From positions 1 through 64,000 of the forward strand of contig JAJEKV010000374.1 in assembly GCA_021234155.1 (NCBI GenBank): DNA of 64,000 bases, read 5' to 3'. Positions 1 to 11,214 of the stretch are shown here, piece by piece. A program made the translations under genes and the position numbers. The notes under the pieces were generated by a model. It did no database searches. It saw nothing but the letters and a program-made list of their open reading frames with translations, and was not told the DNA's origin. Source of the stretch: Isoetes taiwanensis (lineage: Eukaryota; Streptophyta; Lycopodiopsida; Isoetales; Isoetaceae). Each line of letters begins with the position of its first letter. The first letter of the stretch is position 1.

Positions 1-119
1 CCCTCCAAGCTCGCCCCTATATATCCGGACCGCTGAATCCTCCGCTCACGATCCAAACCGGATCGCTCAAATAGTTTAGGACAAACTTTAATGAGCTTCA
101 CATTAAAAAGATGCAAAAC

Positions 120-235
120 AATAACGCCGCCGCCATAACAAAACACGTCATGGACGCCGCGCACGCATTTAATAACGTCAAGATGCGACGGACGCCGCAT
201 GCGACATGACGGACGCCGCATGCGACGCCCTTCAA
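120..235. mobile_element. CACTA-like subterminal repeat block (left part)
   Basis: GC-rich block with repeated GCATGCGAC and GACGCCGCATGCGAC words. The same vocabulary recurs at 7130-7560 and 52450-52690, where it sits beside a CACTA-like terminus. I read it as the other subterminal region of the element that ends near 7580. The true left terminus is not visible and probably lies upstream of the window. The link between the two blocks is inference from shared words only. Confidence 0.4.
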
Positions 236-368
236 ACCGCGCGCCCCATTCCTAACTTTGCCCCTACTTTTCTGTGTTCTTAATATTCACTTAGTACCTC
301 GATCTACTCCGCAAGCAACTATTCTAAGGTTAGTGCATAACAAGTGTTTTTAGATTGAATAGGTTTTT

Positions 369-1140
369 TTGATTGAATGGTGCATGCGCCCAACCTTCCT
401 CTTTGGTTTCCTTTCCTTCCTCTTCTTCTTTGTTCTGATTTTTTTTCTTCCCATTCTTTCCATGCCTCGCTCATTCTTTCCCTCCTTCTTCTTTCTCTTT
501 TCATGCTTCAGCTCTTCCTCATTCTTCCTCATGCTTCATTTCTTCCCTCCCTTCTTCCATGCTTCATTCTTTCCTCATTCTTTCTTCCCATATTTCTTCT
601 TCCTCATTTCTTTCATTCTTCTTCCTCATTCTTTTTCCTCATTTCTTTCTTCCTCATGCTTTCTCATTCTTTTATTCCTCACTCTTTCTCATTCTTCCTC
701 ATTCTTTCTCATTTCGCTTTCTCATTTCTTTCTCATGCTTTCATTTCTTTCTCATTTTTCTCATGCTTTCTCATTTGCTTTCTCATTTCCATTCTTTTCT
801 CATGCTTTCATTCTCATTCTTCCCTCCCTTCCTCATTTCTTTCTTCTTCCCTTCCTTATTCTTCTATTTTTTTTCATTTTTATTCTTTCATTCTTTTTAA
901 TTTCATTTCTGGCCCTTCATTTCGCTTCTTTATTCTCTTCACATTTCTTCCTCACTTTCCATTCGATCCTTTTTCTTTCCTTTTATTTCTTCCTTCCATT
1001 CTCTATTCCTTCCTTCTTTATTTCTATTTTTCTTTCATTCTTTTTTCTTGCTTCTTCTTATTTCTTCTCTATTCTATCCTTACTTCTTCTTCGGCGTTTT
1101 TTCTTTCTTGTTCTTATTCTTCTAATGCTTTTGTTACTTC
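369..1140. repeat. Polypyrimidine (TTC/TCA/TTTC) tract
   Basis: About 770 bases made almost wholly of T and C on the plus strand, with TTCTTCC, TCATTCTTTC and CATGCTTTC words. Long open frames run through it in two plus-strand phases and encode only Phe, Ser, Leu, Pro and His. This is the expected result of low-complexity sequence lacking purine-rich stops, so I do not call them genes. A similar purine tract on the plus strand lies at 58130-59750. Confidence 0.9.
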
Positions 1141-1244
1141 CTGCGCTCTTTCTATTAATATTTGGACCCGACAGGATCTTGTACACGCTGGCCCCATTTT
1201 GCAGTAAGTAGTTGATCGCATTTTATTTTTATAGTTTTAAGTAG

Positions 1245-1690
1245 GTTAAAAACGATGGAGTGGGTAAACTTGTTCAAAGGGCACCGTGGCCTGGCCCACC
1301 TAGAGTGGGAGGACCATGTACGGGTTCGAAGTCCACTTTTCACTACAATCATAAATGTTTCCTAGGTTAATGAGTGGCTTGTTCAAAGACACTTACATTC
1401 GGCTCCACCTAGAGTGGAAGAGGACCACGATGCGGTTCAAGTCCACTTCCGATTCCACTTGTTATTTTTAGGTTTTAAAATAAAATTGTAGTGGCTTGTT
1501 CAAGGGCACGCAGTCGGCTCCACCCACAAGGTGGAGAGGACTAGCGGGTTGTCGAGGTCCAAGTCACTTTTCTTCTCATTCTTAGGTAGATGTCCAAGCT
1601 CACGGCAAGAAGGACATGGGTGGCTCCACCCTGTGAGTGGGGAGGACCAGTGTTGAACCTTAGTTCACGTTTATTGTCGATTTTAGCTAG
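1245..1690 (+). repeat. Four tandem ~115-bp tRNA-like units
   Basis: Four diverged units begin near 1262, 1370, 1490 and 1590. Each has GGCTTGTTCAARGGCAC or a relative, then GGCTCCACCYAGAGTGG, GAGGACCA and a box-B-like GGTTCGAAGTCC or GGTTCAAGTCC. The clearest box B is near 1322-1334, and the last two units are eroded there. The order of an A-box-like segment followed by box B about 65-70 bases later suggests SINE-like, tRNA-derived units in tandem. No unit folds into a convincing complete tRNA by eye, so I do not call tRNA genes. Confidence 0.5.
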
Positions 1691-1699
1691 AGGTAGCTA

Positions 1700-2285
1700 G
1701 GGCTGGGTTAAGTTAGCGATGGCGGATGATTCCCTTCACACCATTGCTAGTTAAAAAAAAAAATAGGTTAGGCTAACTTAATGTAGTACTAATTCACACT
1801 AAAAGCGTTGGTAAAAAATAACTTAACTAATTAACTAAATTATTTTGAACATGTCTAGTTAAGTTAGTCAAAGGCATAAAAAATTATATGTACAATTAAC
1901 TAAACTTAAAGTGACACCTCTATAGTGCTAATTTCTAATTTAGTTAATTTTTAGTTAATTTTGCTAACTAATCCAGAACAAGGTGCTTGAAGATAAGTTT
2001 AGGTAGTGTTTTGGTTAAAAAGTTAACTAAATTTTGGGACTATCTGCTAACTAATTAACTAGTAGTAAACGAATGTAAATTGACCAGGTGGGTCTGAATA
2101 CCCTAATCTAACCTATTTAGTTCTTCTTGTTTCTTCTTCTTTTTCTTGCTTTTTTTGGGGGGAGTCCGGATAAGGTATTAGTCGCCATAGGGTGTTATAA
2201 GTAATGATTATATAGTGCATACATGTTTGATATTGTCGTATTATGTTGCATTTACTTTGTGCATGCTTGGCTTTTGTATTCATTA
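1700..2285. other. AT-rich stretch without a gene
   Basis: The stretch is rich in TTAACTAA, TTAGTTAA and AACTAACTTA words, giving many short self-complementary segments. I see no coding signal. It lies between the tRNA-like units and the first decayed coding block, and could be intronic or untranslated sequence of the element. Confidence 0.4.
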
Positions 2286-2311
2286 TTTTGTTTTTGTTTG
2301 TAGGCATAAAA

Positions 2312-3840
2312 ATGGCCTCGATGAGACCAGAGATGCTTAGTGAAATTAGGCGCATCCTCATCAATCACATATCTACAGGCCTGAGCCCGGAACGACATAT
2401 ACAAGCCTGATGATCGAATTAACCGTTTTGTAGCATCGGTTGAGAAAAGAATCTTCGATGCGAATTATGTGGGAGGTGGCGAGCATGAGTCGAGTTGGAA
2501 GATATGATGAGAAAAGAACTTAAAGTCTTGGGTTTGCAATCAGGGCGAGGAATTGAGGATGCTACTTAAGTATAAAGTGCCACTTATGAGCCCTATCTTT
2601 GAGGCATCACGTGGGACGATGGGCTAATTAATTGGCGAAGTGCAAAGGTCAGAGCGCCAAAAGATCACAAGATGGCGATGCTTGATCTCAATGATGAACA
2701 TGTGAAGGAGTTAGATAGTCTTATCCATGGTGGGAGCTCTATTGGTGCGGGGGGCTAGATTATCATTACATGCTCACATGATAAATGTCTTTTTGCATTT
2801 ATTGGTGACATTCTGTGGATCTTTGTTGGAGTTATAAAAGTGCATTGGTAGTAAACAAAGGCGCGGATATACCAAATCGGATCTTGGGAACCACTGTACT
2901 TTAATCAAGATGATTATTATCTTGGCATTATGTGGAAGGCCAAGATAGAGCTGCATCATGGTTGTTGGTGACAAGTATATCCGTTTCAAGAGCCCAAGTC
3001 GGCATTGGCCACACCCTTGGACTTGCCCACGAGGTCTTTTGTGGAGATGAGCCACGAGGGACCAATGGTAGTCTGCCATTCATGAATGGAGGAACCTTTG
3101 CAGAATTACTTGACCATCTTCGAGCCAATTCTCTTCTTATAGGAGATGGTCAAATGCAATACATAGTGCTCCAAGAAGGGCTGATATGAAGATAAGTCTT
3201 GGTGGAAAGCCAAAAATGAGACTTCGTGTATAAATACGTCCCGAGAAATAGCTCGCGCTCTTGCAGAAGGAGTCTATGCCATCCACGCTCAGGTTGGACA
3301 CACACAAAGCTCAATTGCAAAAGGGTCAAACTCCATTTTGATGACTCAGCTTACAAATGTGTGGGTGGCTATTGGTGATTGGGACCACGACCCCTCCGTT
3401 TTTTTTTTGCAAGGGCGAATGCCCAAATTGAAGAGCCGTTATACACTACAAGATGGGCGGTGCGATATCCTTGGTGGGAGAAGAGAGTTTTTACATCATC
3501 ATCGGATGACCAAGCATCATGGGGGGCATGAGATATCGACATATATTCCACTGGGCTACATTTACGAGATGCTCCTTGATTTTGTCGGGCAATGCGGCTT
3601 ATGGGGTTGTGTGTTGAGATAAACCCAACCGGCCAGATACTCTAGCACATTGGACATCATCCAACATATGAAGGTCAAATGATGATGGATAGAGCTGGTG
3701 CACATGGATCGCCCATCTATTGCTCGCGTCGTCGATGTGTTCAAAAGCAATGAGGGCTTTCTTGATATAGTTGTGAGAGAGAGCGACATATGAAGTGTGG
3801 TGATCCACTTGAGATGGCTAAGCTCTTGTTAAATGCTTGC
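2312..3840 (+). pseudogene. Unrecognised decayed coding block A
   Basis: Several plus-strand open segments follow one another with frame changes: an ATG at 2312 reading MASMRPEMLSEIRR, a segment at 2932-3189 and one at 3338-3622. They show protein-like composition but no motif I recognise. Stops and shifts between them indicate decay, although some gaps could be introns. Position inside the probable CACTA-like element suggests an element-encoded protein. I did not find the tnp2 transposase motifs expected of CACTA elements, so the assignment stays open. Confidence 0.3.
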
Positions 3841-3989
3841 AAGAAGTGATTAATATAATTTTGTCTTCCTATTTGAGGCTTGTTGCAACCAATAAATGTT
3901 TTTAGTCAAAATTACTAATGAAAAAAAGTAATTTATTAATCAAAAAAATTATTATTAATGGTAAATAAATTATTAATCATAACTTGTAG

Positions 3990-4310
3990 ATAAAGTGTAA
4001 ATTCTGAGACGTCAAACCCTAGGTTTTGTGTGCTACATCATCAAACCCTAGATTGTAAATGCCATGTGGCACAATCTAGGGTTTGATGATAATATTTCAC
4101 CTAACTAGGAGTTTGATGATTATAACACTTACTATGATGTGGCAATAGGAAGTGTGACGTGACACAACCTAGGGTTTGATGATGTGCCACACATAGCGTA
4201 GGGTTTCATGATGTGGCACTAAAAATGCCGCGTGGGATAATTTAGGGTTCGATTGTATGACATGATACATGGCACGATAATATGGCAACCTAGAGTTCGA
4301 TATGCACCCC
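3990..4310. repeat. Cluster of AAACCCTAG / GATGATGTGGCAC repeats with hairpin
   Basis: The words AGGGTTTGATGAT and its complement occur about six times, interleaved with GATGTGGCAC. A 20-bp perfect inverted repeat at 4036-4055 and 4071-4090 forms a hairpin with a 15-base loop. The AAACCCTAG core resembles one plant telomere unit but never runs in tandem, so it is not a telomere tract. Confidence 0.7.
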
Positions 4311-4439
4311 ATACCTATATCTGAGATACTTTTCTAATATAAATAAGAAGATAAGAATATAAATTTAGGTATTTATTCAAAGACACTTGTTCAAAGCTTT
4401 TTCTCTAAGCTAATTCTCGTTATGTTCAAATTAATATAT

Positions 4440-6850
4440 ATAGTCATGGCGGGGCTCAATTCTTAGCGGTTTTCCTCATTGTGGCCCTCTTTCTGCTGAT
4501 GCAATATTCATGGCATTATCGTCTCCCCTCGCCCCGGTCAAGGCGGTCAAGGCCTGATAAGTCTGTAGGGGGCTCATTAGTGGCACATTTGAACCATAAA
4601 AATACTATTTTTTCATCTCTATGGTTTGTAAGTATCATTCTATTATTGCAACCAATATCATTCATGGTTATCAAATGTTTCTCTCACAATTTCTTTTTGA
4701 TCTAGGTGTGCTCTTTTTTCGCGATGAATAGAGGTAATCGCAATCGTCTCACGGAGAATGAGCAAGGCGAAAAGTAAAGTATTTATATAGTTTTTTATTA
4801 TCGCTTTACCCTCTAATTAGGTATGTGAGTTTATGCATGGAGTTTTAATTTGTTGTGTAGAGGAAAGGGGCGAGTTTAGAAAATAGGAGGAGGACTCCAC
4901 GAGGTAGGGGCAATCGTCTTTGATGTTCCTCTAAGGCGCCAACCTCCACCTATCACTACACCCGGCGGGTTTGGGTATTAAGATAGTTTTTATAAAAATA
5001 ATAAATAAATGAATTGTTTTTGCATGATATTTGTTAACCACTGCGGCTCCTCGCCGCTCCCGCCTTCCTGCAAACATGTCTCCGCCGAGAGAGACCAAAT
5101 TGCAGCATATTTTGCCTCTTTGACACCAGCGCCCGGTTAGGCTGACCTCCGGCTCCTATTCCCTAGCGACATAGTGTTGATTATCGGCCTCCCGTTCGCT
5201 GAGAATATTGAGAATGCTAGGCGTAGTATGGACTCCGTTCTAGGCAAGAGGCGCGGGGAGCATTTTTTCTAATGCAAGGAACTTGGAGGAAGATTTCAAC
5301 GAGGTAAATATATATCCACTACGTACCAAACATTTCTTTGGTTTGCGGCATGTTAAAGATGCTCATTCTCTCATTACTTCGGGTCAAGAAGTAGTGGAAG
5401 CAGGACTCTAGCGTTCAAGATCGCGGCGATCATCCGCGGGGTTCGGGGATCCGAAGAACATGGTCGCTCGCGACTTGGAGAGGGAAGGATCGACGGCGTC
5501 CGCGTGTCAGCTGAAGAAAGCGTCCATTTAAGCTTTGTTTTAGACCGCGTAAGTCTGCGGGTGAATTGGCCCCGAATATACCCGACTATCATATTAATAA
5601 TAATTTTTGATGTAAGTTATGTGAACATATTATTTAAGATATCAACCTTAAATATTAGTACTTTGTCATCTAAATTTGTTGTTTTGTTCATTCTCTTCAC
5701 TTAGAATACATTGTAAAGTGCTCAAAAGGTTCTTAATCGGGGCCGGGATATGTATATTATTGTTAGACATAAACGGCTTTTATATACCCACCATTTATGC
5801 TTGGGGGCGCTCTTCCTAAGAAGGATGATGAGGAAGTGTCTTTTATACTACTACGAGGGGCCGCGGTCACAAATAATATCTCTCGTTTATGGCCTCCCAG
5901 CGGTATAGGGGAGTGGCACGGTGCTTATGACCAAGCGAAATAGAGAGCGTCAAAATAAAATAAACGAGTTTCCGGAGATAGAAAAAGCAAAAGCGTTTAA
6001 GCGGAAGAAGCTCCGCCGATGATGGGCGAGCTTATACGAAAAAGGAGGTACATGACCTAGTCATAGTCTTGTTTTATTATTTTGATATTGCGTTGATCTA
6101 TCGATGTATGTCAAAGGCACAATGTGGTCAAAGGCTGAAGCGGACTTGCGAAAAAGAAGGAGGCGATTGGTCAAAAGTCCTAAACCACTTAATCTCCACA
6201 AGGAAGATATCAAGGTATTTCTTATTTTTTTTGTCATTCGTTCACTTTAACTTGTGATAATGTTGTGTGCCTTGCAATCGATTGCATTCGAGCGTGCAAA
6301 GGATCGAAAAAAAAAACATAGAGCTCCGGGCCCGACAAAGCAACTAAAAGCACTTGTGGCCGTCTCATTTGAGCTCGGTGGTCGGAAAGGGTTTCATTAT
6401 AGATTCGTAAGAGCTATATTAGTTCACATTAATTTTAATAAGAACTTTAAATGTCACTAGCTAATACTTCGTTATATTGTCATAGGAATATCTATACGGG
6501 TTTGCCCCTAACAAGCGGCCAGGTACAAGTAGCCCACGGGCGTGGGAAATTTGTTTATCTGTATCAACGAGTTATCTGACGAGGGAACTCTCCCAAGCGG
6601 GAATGAGGGGTGCGTTGTAGAAAATTATTATAATTCTATGAACTACATTAACGCCATATTCTTTTGGTTTTATAGGAAGCGATGGCGGATATGAATGAAG
6701 GTCTAGAGAGCATGACATGGGGCTCGGGGGGCGAGGGGATCATAGCGTCATTTGGAGAGCCATCCAATCGCAAGTAAATGCGGTGGCGGTTCGGCGTTCT
6801 CTAACTCGTACTGGGATGACTACTCCATGAATCGAGAGAGAGTAGCTCTA
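4440..6850 (+). pseudogene. Unrecognised decayed coding block B
   Basis: Short plus-strand segments with protein-like composition are separated by AT-rich gaps with splice-like edges. Examples lie near 4722-4775, 5140-5275, 6090-6215 and 6290-6405, the last containing a basic stretch RKKKHRAPGPTKQLKAL. The pattern suggests an intron-containing element gene that has decayed. No catalytic motif is visible and the reading frame cannot be joined by eye. I give no function. Confidence 0.28.
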
Positions 6851-7084
6851 GGCTAAAAGGGTGGATACTCCTCTTCTTGAGTCTTTTGTGATTATTTAAA
6901 ATATAAATACAATTCACTTTTGTGATTATTTAAAAATATAAATATAAAAATAATTTTGTGACTATTTAAAAATATGAATATAAAAACACTTTTGTGATTA
7001 TTTAAAAATATTTTTATATTTATATTTTTTATATAAATATTTTTTTTTTTTTTTTTTTTTTTTCCTACACGCCGTCGATCGCGA

Positions 7085-7580
7085 CGTATCCATCGGCTTT
7101 TTTTTTTGCCACGTGAAATTTTTATCTGTGGATTTTCGAATTTTCCACGTGTATATTCCACGTGTCACGTCGCATGCGACGTCTACACGTGGCTTTTACG
7201 CACGTGTATATTGCACGTGTATATTCCACGTGTATATGCCACGTGTATATACCACGTGTCGTTCCACGTGTCACGTCGCATGCGACGTATACACGTGGCT
7301 TTTACGGCACGCGTGGATTTTGGTGATGTTCCACGTGTATATTCCACGTATATTCCGTGTATATTTCCGTGTCACATGCCACGCGACGCCCGTCTACGAC
7401 GCCTCGTGGTCACGTTAATCGCGTCAGCGGCGTCTGACGCCGCCTAAGCGTCGCGATGCGACGCGACGTCGATGCGGCGGTTCGCAACGACGACGCCGGC
7501 GTGCGGGCGACGCCGCCGACGTCAGACGCCGCGTAGCACGCCGCTATTGGCGTCGCTAAATGCCCCTTTTCTTGTTGTGA
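7085..7580. mobile_element. CACTA-like element, right subterminal region and terminus
   Basis: At least twelve CACGTG hexamers and repeated CACGTGTATATTC units are followed by GTCGCATGCGACGT palindromes. A segment with the palindrome and GGCTTTTAC occurs twice, about 107 bases apart (near 7158 and 7265). The end reads GCGTCGCTAAATGCCCC then TTTTCTTGTTGTG. In reverse this is CACAACAAGAAAA followed by GGGGCATTTAGCGACGC, close to the CACTACAAGAAA..TTAGCGACG type of CACTA/EnSpm termini. Dense short subterminal repeats are typical of that superfamily. A T-run at 7041-7063 precedes it. Directly to the right the hAT frame starts, so the element lies inside a hAT gene. Confidence 0.6.
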
Positions 7581-8541
7581 TTCTTCGAAGGCAAGCATTG
7601 GCAAGGTCTGGAGGTGTTGGCACTCGATTCAATCCTTCCTAGAACGTGATGGGCCCAACGCACCCTTTGACAATGCAAGCGCAAAGATTATCGGGGACTT
7701 CAATGAACGATGGAAGAAGTCGTACAATGACCTTCATGGCGCCGCACATGCCTTAGACCCACACAACCACGATATGGACCAGCATACAAATAAAGAAGTT
7801 ATGGGTTCATTGAAGAATGTTGCAAAAATGTACTATCCTAACAGCTCGGACTACAAGCTTTTCATTGCCGAATTAACCAAATACCAGAACTTGAGTGGAA
7901 GGTGGGCAGATGAAGAGCTTCACGACGCACTGCAGAGTCATAAGAAGGAACCAAATATGGAATCTTATGCATGGTGGCAAGCCCACGGACAAGTTACTGA
8001 TACATTACAGGCCCTTGCAATGACTATCCTCTCCTTGGTATCCTCCAATAGTGCAAGTGAGAGGAATTGGAGTGCCTACAAGTACATACACAGTGACACC
8101 CGTAATCGCTTGCTACATAAGAAGGCTGACAAACTTGTATACAACTTCTCAAAATGGCGGCTATTGAATCGCAACAGTAGTGCATCCACAATCGATAAGC
8201 TACACTTTCCTTTCATGGATGCAGATTCCGAAGTGGAAGAGGATAGCTTTGAAGACAGTGAGGACGACCTAATTGCAGTAAATGCTACAAACCATGTTGA
8301 TGAAGACATTCAGCGTACCCACTTCGTTGACGACCAAGATCATATAGGCCAAGTCATATTCTCAGACGAGTCAGCCGACAGCGAGGATACCGAGGAGTCC
8401 GATACAGAAAGGTCAGGTCCGAGCAATGCAGTTGAGGACTTGACTGGCCTACGTGATCCATCGGACTCTCCAATGCCAATTACCTTGACAAACAGAGAAC
8501 ATGCTAGAAGAAACATGCCTCGAGGACGTTGCACTAAATAA
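7578..8541 (+). pseudogene. hAT-superfamily transposase, C-terminal part
   Basis: One open frame runs from the CACTA-like terminus to the stop at 8541, with internal Met at 7774. Upstream in the same frame are KVWRCWHSIQSFL and FNERWKKSYNDLH, so the ATG at 7774 is not the true start. Residues corresponding to 7970-8160 give the hAT dimerisation block: WWQAHG, LQALAMTILSLVSSNSASER, NWSAYKYIHSDTRNRL, and YNFSKWRLL. The tail is very acidic (SEVEEDSFEDSEDDL and later). The N-terminal BED finger and most of the catalytic core are missing, apparently cut off by the CACTA-like insertion. The protein would be a nuclear cut-and-paste transposase; this piece is probably inactive alone. Confidence 0.85.
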
Positions 8542-8849
8542 GGTCATAGGAGGTTGAACCTAGGTCAGCAGGCAGAAGAGGATGGAACTATGAACGATGA
8601 AACTGAGCCTAAAATGAAGAGGCTTTTAGTATCTTCAAACTATTGTAACCACGGATGAGGATCTTTAAACTTTTGTAACCGTTCTGGCAGTATTAATAAA
8701 AAAATATTTTTGTCATTTTATCAATTTGTTACCGTGTTTCATGTATAATAATTATTGTCGTTTTGACAATTTGCCACCATGTTCCACACTCCATGTATAC
8801 TATATGTATTGTTATTATATTAATTCGAGTTCAAGTTTCAACCTAAGTT

Positions 8850-9920
8850 CGGGGTTCAACATTCGACCTAACTGCCTTGAGAACGAAGTATTCCATAACT
8901 TCGATCTAACTCCGTCGATCGTAGTGTCTTGAGAACCCTCCCTGGATCAGATTCATCTCGACTTTCATTGCTGCTTGTCTCTTCGCATGCCACAGAATCT
9001 TGCTGATGAGAAGTAATCTACGCATGGCAAGGGGCCAAACAGCCACGGACCAGTTGAGACGAATTTGGTCCTGAAGAGGGTTCATAAGATACATGATCCA
9101 CATGTGATATTTAGGTTCAACATTCGACCTGAGTGCCTTGAGAGACTTCACCCCTCGTCAAAACTGAGAAGTTCCATTAATTCTATACCATAATGATGCT
9201 TAACATTGTCCCATCCACTGGATAGGCAAGGCGTAACTCCGGTACGCTAAATTGGCATTTGAATGCCATCGGGACTTATAATCTGTACTCCATTCCTTTG
9301 GGTGGCACATGCTCTGAATACCTAATGGGTTTACATGGCAGGTGCCACCCAAAGGAATGGAGGTACAGATTATAGGTCCTGATGGCATTCAAATACGCTT
9401 TTGGCGTACCGGAATTACACCTTACCTATCCAGTGGATGGGATGATCATCACCACCCTCAGTCGACCTGAGTGCCTTGAAAGACTTCACCCCTCATCAAA
9501 ACCGGCTTGACTTTCGTTGCTGATTGCCCCTTCACATGCCACAGAATCTTGCTGATGAGAAGTAATCTATGCATGCCAAGGGGCCAAACAGCCGTGGACC
9601 AGTCGAGCCAATTTTGATGGAGATGAAGTCTTGCAAGAGGCACGATCCACTATTGATGATTACGATGTACTCTTTCGTTAAGAAAGGTTCATAGGATACA
9701 TGATCCACAAGTGATATTCGAGTTCAACATTTGACCTGAGTGCCTTGAGAACCTCCCTTTGAAACCACTGCACACTATTGACTTCTGTTATGGTTTCTCC
9801 CTTCACATGCTATAGAATCTTGCTCCAAAGAAATCTTTGCATGTGAAGGGTTGAAACAATCACGATTCAGTTTAGAAGATGCGGTGGTCAAGGAAGGTTC
9901 ACAAGGCCCATGATCGACTG
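8850..9920. repeat. Three diverged tandem copies of a ~300-bp unit
   Basis: The words TCGACCTGAGTGCCTTGAGA and GCCACAGAATCTTGCTGATG recur in the same order near 8860-9060, 9458-9615 and 9728-9880. Between them lie GGTTCATARGATACATGATCC segments. The third copy is the most diverged. The array is interrupted by the fold-back element at 9205-9446. Short open frames on both strands are repeat shadows. Confidence 0.7.
9205..9446. mobile_element. Fold-back MITE
   Basis: Two arms of about 100 bases are near-perfect reverse complements, from TCCCATCCACTGGATAGG at 9209 to CCTATCCAGTGGATGGGA ending at 9442, meeting around a short centre near 9320-9340. It sits within the tandem array and has no coding capacity. 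A clean target duplication is not evident. Confidence 0.75.
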
Positions 9921-9982
9921 TATTGTTCATACATAGTGGCCTATAGCATGGCAAGAACCATCAGTTGCCTCAAGGAATATCA

Positions 9983-10114
9983 GAGTAAAAGCATCGCGCA
10001 TTCCCAAATCTTGCTTTCACGCCTCTTTGAACAATGGAACTTAGAAGGTAAACTAAGCTACATTGCCCAAAGATAGGGGGAAAGAAAGATTGGGAAATCT
10101 CGATGCTTTTACTC
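9983..10114. repeat. Fold-back repeat
   Basis: GAGTAAAAGCATCG at 9983 pairs with CGATGCTTTTACTC ending at 10114, and the inner TCCCAAATCTTGCTTTC pairs with GAAAGATTGGGA. Arms are about 35 bases with a few mismatches. Its ACTAAGCTACATT word recurs in the next fold-back near 10749. Confidence 0.65.
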
Positions 10115-10690
10115 ATCAATCACATGATGAGTGATGAACCCCTCCACGCTTGGGCCACTAATCCTAATGGCATCTGTCCCTCTACATCAGACCCTTCTTT
10201 TCAGTGGTCACCATGATTTTATCTGCCATGTTGTTCAAAGGAAAGAAGGCCTGACTAGAGGTCCAGATGTCAAAGGCACTATTTGTCTAAATGTTTTGAT
10301 TCAGAACTCGATGATCTCCTATTTGAGAACTGCACCCGTGACTCCGTCTCACCATCATCTCGTGAACTTTAAGCCACAGTCAGAATCGCAAGTAATCACT
10401 AGGTTGTATCATCCATGGCCACAATTAACTAGAGTACTCAGAAATTTTGTTACCTCTGTCCTTGTACAGTCTACCATGACTCCGAAGGGGACACATTCTC
10501 TAATTTCAAGTCACAGTGCTACTCAAGGTTCTCCATCAATAGCAGGAGATAGGATATTCCATGATTTGATGCCTAACAACCGCTATACGAATGGACAAAA
10601 CTCAAGCAGCACTTTGGCTTGAAATTAAGGAACGCTCTCACCTCTGACGTTATAGCAACTTGTATACGAGAACTTCCACCTCTAGAAAGA

Positions 10691-10806
10691 ACGAGTTCTA
10701 CTCCACCTCTCATTTAGAGCCTCTCTGTGTAATGTATCCTAGTAAAAACACTAAGCTACATTAGCACAGAGAGTCTCTAAAAGAGAGCGAGAGCAAAACT
10801 CGCTCT
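10691..10806. repeat. Fold-back repeat
   Basis: The inner stem TTTAGAGCCTCTCTGTG pairs with CACAGAGAGTCTCTAAA. The outer arm CGAGTT...CTCTCATT pairs imperfectly with AAGAGAGCGAG...AACTCG. It shares a loop word with the preceding fold-back, suggesting one family. Confidence 0.6.
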
Positions 10807-10941
10807 TTGTAAAGGAGGTAACAAGAATTCCGAGAAATCTATATTGTTTGCCATGGATAATACAAGCCTGGTTAGTCAACAACCATCCCGAAGGGTGTGG
10901 AGAAGCTAAATCGCACTCCAGGCTCACTCCTTTTTCAATTT

Positions 10942-11023
10942 TCCTATTTGACTAATCTAAAGTGCCACCTAAAATGAGTGAGAAAACTCATCCTAGGGGG
11001 CACTTTAGATACATCAAATAGGA
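10942..11023. repeat. Fold-back repeat
   Basis: TCCTATTTGACTAATCTAAA pairs with TTTAGATACATCAAATAGGA, and AGTGCCACCT pairs with AGGGGGCACT. The arms are about 37 bases with a 5-8 base loop. It has no coding content. Confidence 0.7.
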
Positions 11024-11214
11024 CAAACAAAAAAAAAAGACTAAGCCGAGGTGAAAGAGTCGATCCAAGGAGTTTCAGAGTGAAAGGTTCTAGAATACCT
11101 AATGCCTGCTTTGATGCTTCCTTAGACAATGGAGTTCATTTGAAATAATATCAGACACCTTACTATCCATTCGCAAAATGATACAAGTCAAAATTTAATC
11201 TGTCTCATTATACG

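Noticed and set aside
369-1211. Open frames of 280 and 276 codons on the plus strand
   Set aside because: Same artefact in the polypyrimidine tract; overlapping phases are open and no motif is present.
1155-1700. True tRNA genes
   Set aside because: Box-B-like words occur, but no complete cloverleaf with acceptor stem could be formed by eye.
3990-4310. Telomere remnant
   Set aside because: AAACCCTAG words are single, inverted and interleaved with other sequence, not a tandem (AAACCCT)n tract.
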